The notes beneath the pieces were generated by a model. The model did not search any database, was not told where the DNA came from, and worked only from the letters and a program-made list of their open reading frames with translations. The position numbers and the translations under genes are program-made. A DNA stretch of 64,000 nt from Procambarus clarkii (lineage: Eukaryota; Arthropoda; Malacostraca; Decapoda; Cambaridae), in assembly GCF_040958095.1 (NCBI RefSeq), contig NC_091156.1:23987729-24051728 (forward strand). The letters run 5' to 3'. Below, one piece after another: positions 41,785-52,163 of this stretch. Position 1 is the first letter of the stretch. Each line of letters opens with the position of its first letter.

Positions 41785-43383
41785 TGTGGGATATTTGGGG
41801 CTTGAACATGATTATTTAAATATTAATGTAGTAAATTAAATTACGAAGGACCACCCACTTTTATAGGAAAGAGGGAAACTGAGAATTTCTGATCATTAGA
41901 TAATTCCTAGATGATACCAGTAACTATGGATAAACTAGAAAATATGATCATAGAAATAATTAATGGGCTGTATTATTAAATGAAACAAACCTCAAACGCC
42001 TACATTGGGGGGTTATTACTGGAGGTAAGTACGTCCAGGAATTAGTGTGGTTCGTTCACTAATTTAATTAATAATAATCTAATCCTATAAAATAATATTA
42101 AACTGATATCATTACCATAAAGGGGAACATAGATTATGAGCATAGTAATGAATTACAGTAAACCACATATCAATCCCAAAGAATTCTGCACACAAGAAAT
42201 TGCAATAGAATCATAAAAGGAAATAAATCTTAGCTTAATGAAGATTCCTTTAGAAAGCCATGGAAGTTCCTCTTATTCTCTGGACTCGGTCGACTGACGA
42301 GTAGAACGGGTTAACATGGGAGGAGGCAGCATGGAGAATTCTTCTCTCGTGCTGCAAGACAAATATTTTACAGTAGCAACTGATTTACCTACTGAATCTA
42401 TATATTCAAGAAAATTAATAGTTACAGGTGACAAATTTTAATCACCTGTTATTAGATGTTATCGTGCGTCATAACGGACAATCACCCAGCTACTATTAAA
42501 CCTTTTACCTGATGCATCACATAAAGGAATATACTTTGCTGTGGGCACTGTATAAGTATTAAGATTGCCGTGCTTCGCGTCCCAGGCTCTGGTTAACCCT
42601 ATCCTGGATAGTGACGCGCTTCGCTGGCCGGTCACGTGTCGTCAAGAACCAAGTCAAAGAGCTCCTTATTCGACACCAGCACCAGCTGAAGATACTATCT
42701 GCAAGGTTATTCACGCCTCACAGTGGCGACTTTCATCTGAGGATGGATAACGCCTGTCCTAGTTGCTGGACAATGGCGTCTTCTTATGAGTACGGTAAGC
42801 GCAGGTCTGCCTCTGAACGGCTCTCCACGTGTACTGAGCTGGCCTTCCTCTACCCACGCTGAGTCCGCGTTCATAAAACAAATTATTGTCTCGGACATTA
42901 ATATTTCTCGCATTTACGCTTGAAACGTTAAAGACTGGACGGGTATATTATTTAGAGGAAGAAAATATTGTTATTTACCAATTTAAGAATAGTAAATATA
43001 TAAGGGAGAGGAATTAATGTCTTCCCATGGCATTCACTGGTGCCGTTAACTTTATCACGAGATAGACGCTATGATTCCAACGCTCTATTCGGCTTTTTGT
43101 TAGAGATCAATTCGTCTGCAATTAGTTATCATACAGAATGCTTTAATTATGGAGAATCGAATTTAATTCTCACATACATTGGATATAATGTGTTTACTGT
43201 AAGGAAATCTGACGCAATACTGGCGTCAGGTGACATGAGAATTCTAGCCTACTGCACAGATGAAATTATTAGTACATGAGAATTCTACGTGTTGTTAATT
43301 TTACTTACTACAATAATTAGTATGGTTAGTAATAAGTAATGAGAATACAACAATGTTGTATTCGGTGTTGGAAATATCCAACA
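41785..43383 (-). repeat. BEL/Pao 3' LTR
   Basis: On the plus strand it begins TGTGGGATATTTGG and ends GGAAATATCCAACA, short imperfect inverted ends with TG...CA. At 1.6 kb it is long for this superfamily. Short open frames inside it (for example 42,565-42,750 and 43,040-43,279) are present in both LTRs but show no recognisable motif. Confidence 0.95.
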
Positions 43384-43735
43384 TAACTCCGGGGGGAGGA
43401 TTCTAGGGTCGTAGTGTACTGTGTTGTACTGACCTATCCCGAAGTGATATAAAGATTAATACATTAGTATGTTAATATGTTAGTATGTTAGTACACACAT
43501 AACGAACGTCCCAGATTTATCAAGGACTTACAAGAACTTGAGTCTTGCTATTTACATGTCAAATGAAACATGTTGTTTGTAGCCTACACAATATTTATAG
43601 AATTTAACTCACCCCATTTAAACTAACAGAATCTACGGTGATGCGATATCCTGGGTCATAGTGACGTGTAATGTTTTGTTATGTGATATCACATCGTAGC
43701 TTCATCATAGTTATCTCAGTGGGAAGTGAAGTAAA
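43384..43735 (-). other. BEL/Pao 3' untranslated region
   Basis: Non-coding stretch between the pol stop and the 3' LTR. The sequence next to the LTR reads, in the sense direction, CCTCCCCCCGGAGTTA, which is pyrimidine-rich rather than the purine-rich primer tract expected. Confidence 0.6.
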
Positions 43736-45718
43736 TTATTCTTCTTCAGAGTGGTAATAGGCTTGCAAATTCCGCCTACATTGTTGAGCTGCAGCTCTAG
43801 TGGGGCGGTTGCTTGGAGGAACAAATTCATTGTCCTCTGAAATTACTGGGGAAACTGGATCTGGCTGATATTCTTGTTCAGTCAGTTCAAGGGGAACCAG
43901 CTTCTCTAAAGTTTTTAGAGTAGTGTTGCCTCTGCATAAGACTTTAACCACTCTTAGGACACCTTGTCGATCTGGATGAATGGTGACAATTTTACCTATA
44001 GGCCACTCGGACCTTGGTCCATCACTGTCGACTAGTACTAGGTCTCCCGGTTTTAATTGCACCTTATTGTAAGGACTCGAAGCTCCGTAGTGGTACTCTC
44101 GTAGAGCTGTGAGGTACTCTCGAGTCCACACCTCATTCCACCTGTTAATAACTCTAGAAAGATGTTGGTAGCTTTCCACCAAGTCTCCTCTGGTCACATG
44201 GGACGGGTCTACAGGGTCCTCTTCGGCTAAAGGGATGAGAGGGCTCAGTAGACCTCCATGGATCAAGTGAGAGGGGCTCAGTGGTTCTCTCTGGGTATAA
44301 TCATCAGACAGGTAGGTGATGGGGCGGTTATTGACTCGCGCCTCGATTTCCACAACAATAGTTTGGAGTTCTGAATAACTGACCTTTTGTCGGTGTAAAG
44401 TTTTCCTTAGACACTTCTTGACTGTGCCTACCATTCGCTCATAGAACCCACCTTGCCAAGGGGCTCTCGGTGCTATGAATTTCCAGTGACATTGTCTTCT
44501 TTGTAAGACTGACTGTACTTCAGGGTGGTTCCAGACTTCTCGCAAACAACTTTCTCCTGCCACAAAATTAGATCCGTTGTCTGATATCATTAATCTAGCA
44601 CATGATCGGCGGGCAGCAAATCTGCGGAAAGCTTGAATGAAAGCTTCAGCACTCATGTCTGGGGTGACCTCTAAGTGCACGCCTCTGGTTGTAGCACATG
44701 TAAAGAGACAAATGTACGCCTTCACTGGTATATTATCTGGGTTACCAGTGAGGAGTAAGGCTTCTGTATAATCAACTCCAGTGGTTTCGAAAGGACGAAG
44801 ATGAACCACTCGCTCTTCTGGGAGTGGGGGAGGTCCTGGGTAAGGACACACTCTAGCGTCGTATCTCTTACAGATTACACAAGATTTAATAATGGTCTTA
44901 ACAGTCTGACGACCTTGAGGAAGCCAGTACTTTTGTCTAAGGTCGGTGAGAGTATCTAAAACTCCACCATGTAGTGTACCATATTGATGGTGATGTAAGA
45001 CAAGAAGTTTAGTTATGATGTGTTGACGAGGTAAAAGAATTGGATTTTTAGTGTCTAAGTCAATCTTTGCATGCAGCAAACGTCCTCCACATCGTAGTAT
45101 GTTATGAGTGTTGACATCGTACCAGATGCCCAGAGACTTAGTGAGTTTATCCGGAAGATTCTCAAATTCGTTTCCGTAAGTCTCTTTCTGTGCACGCTTG
45201 ATCCAATAGTGGACAGGATTGGGAAATTTATGTCGAATTCCTACTTTAGTAAGGAAATCAAACACGTGCGCAGTCACTCGTAACAATTTGCTTAAGTTGG
45301 AATAGTGATGAGGATCAATGGCTAATATTCGCTGAGGCTCTGGTTCCTTCATGGGAGTGGTGATATTGGTCACTATGACTTGTGGCTTTTGTTTGGGCCA
45401 CTGACCACCAACAAGCCATGAAGGTCCATTGAACCACAGCGAAGACTTGACAAGTTGTTTTAATGTCAATCCTCTTGATAAATAATCTGCAGGATTGTCC
45501 TTGGTAGGGACATGTCTAAACTTATATCCTGTGGATAAATCATGAATCTCCCTGACGCGATTACTGACGTAAGGAGTTTTGTTGTTATTGTTTCTTACCC
45601 ATTGTAAGACTGCCTCGTTGTCTGACCACACTACAATCTCACCAAAGTGGATATTACTGAGTGTCTTTGCCAGGCAATGGGCCAATCTTACTCCCACTAG
45701 CAATGCAGTCAACTCCAT
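43736..45718 (-). CDS. BEL/Pao pol: RNase H, integrase, C-terminal domain
   Basis: The 660-codon open frame starts MELTALLVGVRLA (RNase H acidic residue) with VVWSDNEAVLQW and a K-D-N-P-A-D motif. The integrase zinc domain has LHHHQYGTLHGGV...CVICKRY. The catalytic core has D in TGVDYTEALL, D in MISDNGSNFV and E in WQGGFYERMV. A C-terminal domain of the type found after BEL integrases follows (WNEVWTREYLTALRE, LKPGDLVLV). Integrase inserts the cDNA; this domain looks intact. The frame is separated from the RT by a CR1-A fragment, so it would not be made as part of a full polyprotein in this copy. Confidence 0.9.
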   Translation of the reverse strand: MELTALLVGVRLAHCLAKTLSNIHFGEIVVWSDNEAVLQWVRNNNNKTPYVSNRVREIHDLSTGYKFRHVPTKDNPADYLSRGLTLKQLVKSSLWFNGPSWLVGGQWPKQKPQVIVTNITTPMKEPEPQRILAIDPHHYSNLSKLLRVTAHVFDFLTKVGIRHKFPNPVHYWIKRAQKETYGNEFENLPDKLTKSLGIWYDVNTHNILRCGGRLLHAKIDLDTKNPILLPRQHIITKLLVLHHHQYGTLHGGVLDTLTDLRQKYWLPQGRQTVKTIIKSCVICKRYDARVCPYPGPPPLPEERVVHLRPFETTGVDYTEALLLTGNPDNIPVKAYICLFTCATTRGVHLEVTPDMSAEAFIQAFRRFAARRSCARLMISDNGSNFVAGESCLREVWNHPEVQSVLQRRQCHWKFIAPRAPWQGGFYERMVGTVKKCLRKTLHRQKVSYSELQTIVVEIEARVNNRPITYLSDDYTQREPLSPSHLIHGGLLSPLIPLAEEDPVDPSHVTRGDLVESYQHLSRVINRWNEVWTREYLTALREYHYGASSPYNKVQLKPGDLVLVDSDGPRSEWPIGKIVTIHPDRQGVLRVVKVLCRGNTTLKTLEKLVPLELTEQEYQPDPVSPVISEDNEFVPPSNRPTRAAAQQCRRNLQAYYHSEEE

Positions 45719-45723
45719 CTCAG

Positions 45724-45857
45724 ATTCAGATTCAGATGTTTATTCAGGTAAGGTATATACATACAAGTGATGTTACATTAATGGATTGATATATAGATAG
45801 AGCTAGTGCATACAATGCCTAAAGCCACTATTACGCAATGCGTTTCGGGCAAACCTT
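45724..45857 (-). mobile_element. CR1-A 3'-end fragment inside BEL pol
   Basis: About 134 bp of the CR1-A 3' end (minus strand GCCCGAAACGCATTGCGTAA ... TACCTTACCTGAATAAAC) followed by three ATCTGA repeats. The flanks ATCTCAG (45,717-45,723) and ATCTGAG (45,858-45,864) look like a 7-bp target duplication with one mismatch. It splits the RT/RNase H junction of pol. Confidence 0.8.
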
Positions 45858-47282
45858 ATCTGAGGTAAGGATCTCTTCTTGATGGGAGCAACTCTTGCTT
45901 TAGATGTGAGTAAAATTGATTGAGCACTGTTAACTAAATAGGCTACTGCGCCATATGCTTTGCCAGAGGCATCGCAAAAAACGTGCAAATTGGTGGGTAA
46001 GTTTGGTCCTGAAGCATTACGAGGAAATTTCAAAACGCCTAACTGATTAAAATCCGTTGAGAGTATTTGCCATTTGGCTTGTAACTCACTTGATAACGAA
46101 TCATCCCATCGCATATGTTTCTGCCAGCACTCCTGCATTAGGAGTTTGCCCCTTATTAATATAGGACTAAGTAGGCCTAAAGGGTCAAATGGTTGACTGA
46201 CAAATGAGAGCAGTGTTCTCATGGTAAGGGTTGAATTATCAGTTTGCACTGACTTGACATTCATCTCGTCAGTGCTGGTGTTCCATTCCACGCCTAGAAC
46301 CTTTAATTTACTGGGTACCTGATAATCGGGAAATTCTTTCTCGATTATCTGGTTAAGCAGTTTATTATTTGAGGCCCATGACTGTAGAGGCATATTGGCT
46401 CCTAACAGTTCACGGTTAGCCTCATGGAAGATTTCTACCAGATCAGCTTGATCATTAGTTGTCCCCTGGAAGTTGTCGACATACAAGTTGTCGCTAATGG
46501 TTGCCTTATAAGGGCTGTCTGATTTCCTCAAATGAGTGTCTAATGTTGCTTGCAAAAGAAACGGTGAGGACGTAGCACCAAATAATACGGAGGCAAACCG
46601 ATAGGTGATTACTTCACTGTTAGGATCCAGTGGATCCTTGAACCAGAGGAATTTTGTGTAGTCACGATCTTCCTCCTGCAATCCTACTCGGAGAAAGGCT
46701 TTGCTGATGTCAGCTGTATAGGCAAAAATGCCTGTGCGAAATCGTAACAACACGTCATGTAGCCTTTGTGTTAGGCTAGGTCCCGTTTGGAGACATTCAT
46801 TTAAGACACACTGCTCGGCTTTACTTTAGCACTGCAGTTAAAGACAATACGAATAGGTGTTGTCAATGAGTCTTTCACCACAGCATGGTGAGGTAAATAA
46901 TGACCTGTTTTTCGGTCATCGTGTTCAACAACTTCAATGAACTTATTGTCAAGTTGTTGTTGGATAAGTTGGTGATACATGGTTAGTTTGTCTGGCTGCT
47001 TCTGCAGTCGTGTTAATTGAGACCGCAATTGTGAGGCTGCCATAAAATAATTCACTGGAAGTTGGGAATGATCTAACTTCCATGGAAGTCTTACCCAGTA
47101 TTGTTTATTTGAGTAGACAACTGTATCCAGATATTGCTGGTAAGTCCACGTATCATCAGGACTTGGTTGCTCAGGGATGATGCCTAACGTATCTAAATCC
47201 CACAAACGATGTATTGGTGGGTCAGACTCAATGTCCTCGGCTCAATGTCCCTGAAGCGTAGGGGTGACTGCTCTAAACCTAG
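45858..47282 (-). pseudogene. BEL/Pao pol: reverse transcriptase, frameshifted
   Basis: The first part (to 46,801) carries the IHRLWDLD lead-in and IRIVFNCSAKV. The second (46,753-45,858) has YTADISKAFLRVGL, SVLFGATSSPFLL and the catalytic-site motif LYVDNF, with N where D is usual. Q-P-F-D-P-L-G-L-L-S-P and HVFCDASGKAYGA (RNase H start) follow. Lesions: a 14-bp tandem duplication near 47,235-47,262 shifts the frame after gag; a single-base loss near 46,800 shifts it again; and the CR1-A fragment interrupts it at 45,857. RT and RNase H would make cDNA in capsid-like particles; this copy cannot. Confidence 0.85.
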
Positions 47283-49226
47283 TTACGCCACAATTACATT
47301 ATTGGTTTGTTGGTTTGTGGACGCTGGACCTTGCCTGAAAAGCACGGGTCCTGTGAGCAATTTGCCCCCTGCGGACGACAACAAATTCATACCATGTTGT
47401 CTAGTGCATCCAGTTATAAACTTGTAATAATGATCCGCGCCTATTAATATTCCAATATCTGTGAGGCAATCGGAATTTATTTTATGATCCGCTAGCCTCA
47501 TGCGGTTTCGCTTAAGGTGTCTCGCAGTGCGAGCTAATCCTGTGACCTGCAGGTCCGTAGGAATCTTATCCACTACCACCGCATGGATTGGGCTAGTAGA
47601 GGATCCTAATCTAACTAGTAATTTAACTACTTTGTAGTCACGAGGTCCACTATTTGACAGGAAACCAGAAATGTTTAACTTCACACTTTTGGTAGGTTTT
47701 AAATTTAACTCATCTACCAGCTGTTGTGTAATGAAGGTTTTTTGTGAACCTTGGTCAAAAAGACCCATAGTGTTAATTCTAGATCTTCGGTTTATTAATT
47801 TAAGTTGAGCGGTAGGCAAAGTAGTATTATTGCCTGACTCAGTAGCAAGTACATTCACTTCGTGATGTACTTTACAATATTGCACTGCAGTAGAATTAGT
47901 AAAATTCTCTCCAGTGGTCATGGTTGGTGTAGAAGATTTTCTACATAAGGCGTAGTGGTGTACACCTTGGTTACAACGGTTGCAGGTGCGTAGTGGTACT
48001 ACACATTTCTTGGGATCATGAGAACCCATGCATTTGGTGCATTTGTGCAATTCCTGTAACCTTTTAACTCTAGCATTATACGTAGGATAAGCAGAGCATT
48101 GGTAAGTGGTGTGTTCCTGATTGCAGAACAGACACTTTCTCTGGTTAATAGACTTAGTCTCTTTAATAGACAAGTCATTGGTTATCTCTGAAGGAGATAC
48201 TGAATAGGTACCCACATTTCCACTTCTTTTCTTAGTGGATGGAGTAGGTTTGGATTTATATTTATTAGACTTACTTGGAGTCTGTTTAGGTTTGACTGAA
48301 ATATCAGTATTAATTGGTTTAGACTCAGGTTTAATTTTGTCATGAGTCTTTAACCTGTTAACTGTGATCCTCAACCCCTCGAAAATCTGATCGAGAGTAA
48401 GAAACTCAGTATTATAATGTAAGCAGAGCTCTGTCAAGACATTTCGAGGTAATTTCCTCTGTAACAATAGCTTGATAGACCATTCAGAACTAGGTATATT
48501 AACCTTGGTACCTAAGGCCTTTACTAGAGACTCTACTTCTAGTCTGAAGCTTTGAAGTGACTCTGGTCTACTGTTTGGTGCATTCAGATCTAGTAATTGA
48601 TAATAAAGGGTAGCTATGCTTAACTCTTTGTTGCAATAGTTCAACTTCAGGAGTTTTATAGCTTCCTCATAATTACTCTCATCAAGAGTAAGGTTATGTA
48701 TGACCTTTTTAGCCTCTCCTGTGAGAAGACTGAGTAGGTATGAAAATTTAGAAACTTTGTCTAGAGACTGTTTCTTATGGATGTGAACTTCAAAGGAAGT
48801 CCAAAAATTGTCCCAATTTTCTGTATCTAATCCTGAAAAGGTGGGCAAGTCTAGAGTAGGTAAACGAACCTCGGGTAAGTGATTATTGAAGTGAGACCCA
48901 GTGTTGCTGGCATTGGATCCAGACTGTTTGGCTAATTTAGATAGCCTGAAAATTTTATCATGAGTCTCCTCTTCATATTGGGAGATGTCGGTTACTATTT
49001 GACTTACTTCATCAGGATCAGTTTCTACAGTATTTAGCAGATCAAAGTAAGATTGACCTGCAGATCTGACTTGATCAAATTTCAGATCAGCCAATCTAAC
49101 TAATGACTCTAAGTGATAAGAGTCAATGGGATTATCTTTAGTTAAGCCCTCAGCCTTATTAATTAATCTGGTCAGGTGACCTTTAAGGCTAATGTAGGTT
49201 CTCCTCAATTGTTCAGGAGTAGCCAT
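47283..49226 (-). CDS. BEL/Pao gag and aspartic protease
   Basis: The start at 49,226 (MATPEQLRRTYISLKGHL) fits BEL gag N-termini better than the upstream ATG at 49,301. Domains: an N-terminal helical region; LPTFSGLDTENWDNFWTSF (residues about 130-150), the hallmark of BEL gag; a capsid-like segment; a Lys/Ser/Thr-rich linker (about 325-370); three Cys/His knuckles (CLFCNQEHTTYQC, CTKCMGSHDPKKC, CNRCNQGVHHYALC); then protease with GLFDQGSQKTFIT, where the active-site triad reads DQG. It ends at a TAA followed by CTA. BEL elements normally read gag-pol as one frame, so the stop may be a mutation, though readthrough cannot be excluded. Confidence 0.85.
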   Translation of the reverse strand: MATPEQLRRTYISLKGHLTRLINKAEGLTKDNPIDSYHLESLVRLADLKFDQVRSAGQSYFDLLNTVETDPDEVSQIVTDISQYEEETHDKIFRLSKLAKQSGSNASNTGSHFNNHLPEVRLPTLDLPTFSGLDTENWDNFWTSFEVHIHKKQSLDKVSKFSYLLSLLTGEAKKVIHNLTLDESNYEEAIKLLKLNYCNKELSIATLYYQLLDLNAPNSRPESLQSFRLEVESLVKALGTKVNIPSSEWSIKLLLQRKLPRNVLTELCLHYNTEFLTLDQIFEGLRITVNRLKTHDKIKPESKPINTDISVKPKQTPSKSNKYKSKPTPSTKKRSGNVGTYSVSPSEITNDLSIKETKSINQRKCLFCNQEHTTYQCSAYPTYNARVKRLQELHKCTKCMGSHDPKKCVVPLRTCNRCNQGVHHYALCRKSSTPTMTTGENFTNSTAVQYCKVHHEVNVLATESGNNTTLPTAQLKLINRRSRINTMGLFDQGSQKTFITQQLVDELNLKPTKSVKLNISGFLSNSGPRDYKVVKLLVRLGSSTSPIHAVVVDKIPTDLQVTGLARTARHLKRNRMRLADHKINSDCLTDIGILIGADHYYKFITGCTRQHGMNLLSSAGGKLLTGPVLFRQGPASTNQQTNNVIVA

Positions 49227-49301
49227 GTTGGGCTTAGGTTCAAACTTCACAGTGTTAGTACAGGTATATGTATTACTAATGAAGCTTGGGTACTTGTTCA
49301 T

Positions 49302-49845
49302 TAGTGAACAGGTAACATTAATTGTAGCCTAATTTAAGGTGACTACTTTATATTTTACCTCACTTGAAGTTGAATGTACCTACCTACCTAACAACAAATA
49401 GCTAGATATTTTGTGCACTGTCTGAACTTCACCATTAGTTCTCGTCCGGTTAGCTCATCCATATCACCATCAGAGTTAATGGAGAGAATCCAGCAATACA
49501 CAAAATAGATACACAAAATAATGCATACAAGAGAAATATTATGGAGACACTCCAATCAGAGTTATCTCAAAAATTAATCCCACCCTGTATAGGGTCAGCA
49601 CAAATAATATAATACATACAACACTGACTAGTTTAGATCTAGTCGTAATAATTCCTAACTAAGAACTATAAAGTTATTTAGTCTGGGCTTGTACCAAATT
49701 CAGCACAATCTCAGCCTAAATTCTACCTAATAGCATTGGTAAAGATTATTGTGGTGCAGTAAGGTGAATATAGTTGTGCTGTATTTTTTGGGTTTTTTGT
49801 TTTATAAGAGTGCTCTTGCACACACAAGTGAACAATTATGTACAG
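49302..49845 (-). other. BEL/Pao leader between extra ORF and gag
   Basis: About 540 bp, AT-rich, no gene and no boundary of a foreign insertion seen. It separates the SGNH-like ORF from gag. Confidence 0.55.
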
Positions 49846-50391
49846 TTAAGTTTGGCTTGCTAGCCACAGCCTTTTGTGATGGTTGATGGTGTTAATTAAC
49901 TTGTCAACCACATGCAACCTAGATTCCCCTGACAAGTGTACACCATCTCTGGTCAGGTTCTGTCTATAAGGTCTGGCTGTAAATTGGATATATGTGGCAT
50001 CCAATCTCACTCGCTTTTTCAGCCTGAAATTTATGTACTTAGCAGCTCTCAGGTAGTATTCCGGAGTTACTCCCCAACGATTATCTTGACTTGGTTGGCG
50101 AGGTTCCACTAATGTGAATACTACTGATTCACTGATGAGCTTGAAAGAAGAAATTATGGCTTTGAGGTGTTTGATCACCTCGGCTGGATGACGAGTGGGG
50201 TGGATGTCATTACCACCTAAGTATATAATGGTTAGATGGTGAGGCCACTCTAACGCAGGTGTTAGGGTGAGGTTATTATAAAAGTTATGAGCTGTTGCTC
50301 CTGGTGATCTAAAGATTCTCACCTCGGTGTGAGGTATAGGTCTAAGTGTTGTGGGTAATTGGCTATGACCCACTAAAGCTACCTTATACAT
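49846..50391 (-). CDS. SGNH/GDSL-hydrolase-like ORF in BEL/Pao leader
   Basis: The 181-codon intact frame begins MYKVALVGHSQLP, 172 nt inside the 5' LTR. All SGNH blocks are present: nucleophile Ser10 in VGHSQ, oxyanion Gly31 in SPGATAHNF, Asn61 in YLGGNDIHP, and Asp149/His152 in TRDGVHLS. Length, strand order and a terminal amphipathic helix (RLHVVDKLINTINHH) fit a single-domain esterase/acyl hydrolase. There is no signal peptide or membrane segment, so it should be cytosolic. It is transcribed, if at all, from the 5' LTR upstream of gag. SGNH domains are known in ORF1 of some CR1/L2 LINEs, including the one at 61,477 here, but this sequence is different. Substrate unknown. Confidence 0.8.
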   Translation of the reverse strand: MYKVALVGHSQLPTTLRPIPHTEVRIFRSPGATAHNFYNNLTLTPALEWPHHLTIIYLGGNDIHPTRHPAEVIKHLKAIISSFKLISESVVFTLVEPRQPSQDNRWGVTPEYYLRAAKYINFRLKKRVRLDATYIQFTARPYRQNLTRDGVHLSGESRLHVVDKLINTINHHKRLWLASQT

Positions 50392-50537
50392 GAGGTGAAA
50401 GTAGCAATATGTTAGTGTGATCTAGGCTAACTGATGTGTTACAATGTTAGTTGACACAATTAATTAAATAGTTAGTCTAGCTTCTATCACACAAGGATTA
50501 GTTATTAATGGTTAATAATTTAATTATAAATTTAATG

Positions 50538-50560
50538 CCTATCCGGTTCGATAAGGACCA
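50538..50560 (-). other. Putative primer-binding site of BEL/Pao, tRNA-Tyr-like
   Basis: Three bases after the 5' LTR end, the sense strand reads TGGTCCTTATCGAACCGG. TGGTCCTT is complementary to the AAGGACCA end of metazoan tRNA-Tyr, and ATCGAACC matches its T-loop region, with about nine bases missing between. Assigned from memory of tRNA-Tyr. Confidence 0.45.
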
Positions 50561-50563
50561 TAA

Positions 50564-52163
50564 TGTGGGATATTTGGGGCTTGAACATGATTATTTAAAT
50601 ATTAATGTAGTAAATTAAATTACGAAGGACCACCCACTTTTATAGAAAAGAGGGAAACTGAGAATTTCTGATCATTAGATAATTCCTAGATGATACCAGT
50701 AACTATGGATAAACTAGAAAATATGATCATAGAAATAATTAATGGGCTGTATTATTAAATGAAACAAACCTCAAATGCCTACATTGGGGGGTTATTACTG
50801 GAGGTAAGTACGTCCAGGAATTAGTGTGGTTCGTTCACTAATTCAATTAATAATAATCTAATCCTATAAAATAATATTGAAACTGATATCATTACCATAA
50901 AGGGGAACATAGATTATGAGCATAGTAATGAATTACAGTAAACCACATATCAATCCCAAAGAATTCTGCACACAAGAAATTGCAATAAAATCATAAAAGG
51001 AAATAAATCTTAGCTTAATGAAGATTCCTTTAGAAAGCCATGGAAGTTCCTCTTATTCTCTGGACTCGGTCGACTGACGAGTAGAACGGGTTAACATGGG
51101 AGGAGGCAGCATGGAGAATTCTTCTCTCGTGCTGCAAGACAAATATTTTACAGTAGCAACTGATTTACCTACTGAATTTATATATTCAAGAAAATTAATA
51201 GTTACAGGTGACAAATTTTAATCACCTGTTATTAGATGTTATCGTGCGTCATAACGGACAATCACCCTGCTACTATTAAACCTTTTACCTGATGCATCAC
51301 ATAAAGGAATATACTTAGCTGTGGGCACTGTATAAGTATTAAGATTGCCGTGCTTCGCGTCCCAGGCTCTGGTTAACCCTATCCTGGATAGTGACGCGCT
51401 TCGCTGGCCGGTCACGTGTCGTCAAGAACCAAGTCAAAGAGCTCCTTATTCGACACCAGCACCAGCTGAAGATACTATCTGCAAGGTTATTCACGCCTCA
51501 CAGTGGCGACTTTCATCTGAGGATGGATAACGCCTGTCCTAGTTGCTGGACAATGGCGTCTTCTTATGAGTACGGTAAGCGCAGGTCTGCCTCTGAACGG
51601 CTCTCCACGTGTACTGAGCTGGCCTTCCTCTACCCACGCTGAGTCTGCATTCATAAAACAAATTATTGTCTCGGACATTAATATTTCTCGCATTTACGCT
51701 TGAAACGTTGAAGACTGGACGGGTTTATTATTTAGAGGAAGAAAATATTGTTATTTACCAATTTAAGAATAGTAAATATATAAGGGAGAGGAATTAATGT
51801 CTCCCCATGGCATTCACTGGTGCCGTTAACTTTATCACGAGATAGACGGTATGATTCCAACGCTCTATTCGGCTTTTTGTTAGAGATCAATTCGTCTGCA
51901 ATTAGTTATCATACAGAATGCTTTAATTATGAAGAATCGAATTTAATTCTCACATACATTGGATATAATGTGTTTACTGTAAGGAAATCTGACGCAATAC
52001 TGGCGTCAGGTGACGTGAGAATTCTAGCCTACTGCACAGATGAAATTATTAGTACATGAGAATTCTACGTGTTGTTAATTTTACTTACTTCAATAATTAG
52101 TATGGTTAGTAATAAGTAATGAGAATACAACAATGTTGTATTCGGTGTTGGAAATATCCAACA
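50564..52163 (-). repeat. BEL/Pao 5' LTR
   Basis: 1,600 bp, about 99% identical to 41,785-43,383 with the same ends. It contains the presumed promoter for the element, read leftward. The insertion point lies within the coding sequence of an I-like LINE. Confidence 0.95.

Larger units (their letters stand above)
41785..52163 (-). mobile_element. BEL/Pao LTR retrotransposon, complete, with extra ORF
   Basis: A 10.4-kb element between LTRs of 1,599 bp (41,785-43,383) and 1,600 bp (50,564-52,163). On the minus strand: 5' LTR, primer-binding region, SGNH-hydrolase-like ORF (50,391-49,846), gag-protease (49,226-47,283), RT, RNase H, integrase (to 43,736), 3' LTR. The outer flanks are ACATT and ATATT, a 5-bp target duplication with one mismatch. 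Counting by eye, the LTRs differ at about 17 positions plus one 1-bp gap, roughly 1%, so the insertion is fairly young. The pol frame nevertheless has several breaks. Confidence 0.9.

Noticed and set aside
42565-43279. Short ORFs inside the BEL LTRs (61-83 codons)
   Set aside because: Present in both LTRs because these are repeats; no motif, and they overlap each other on both strands.
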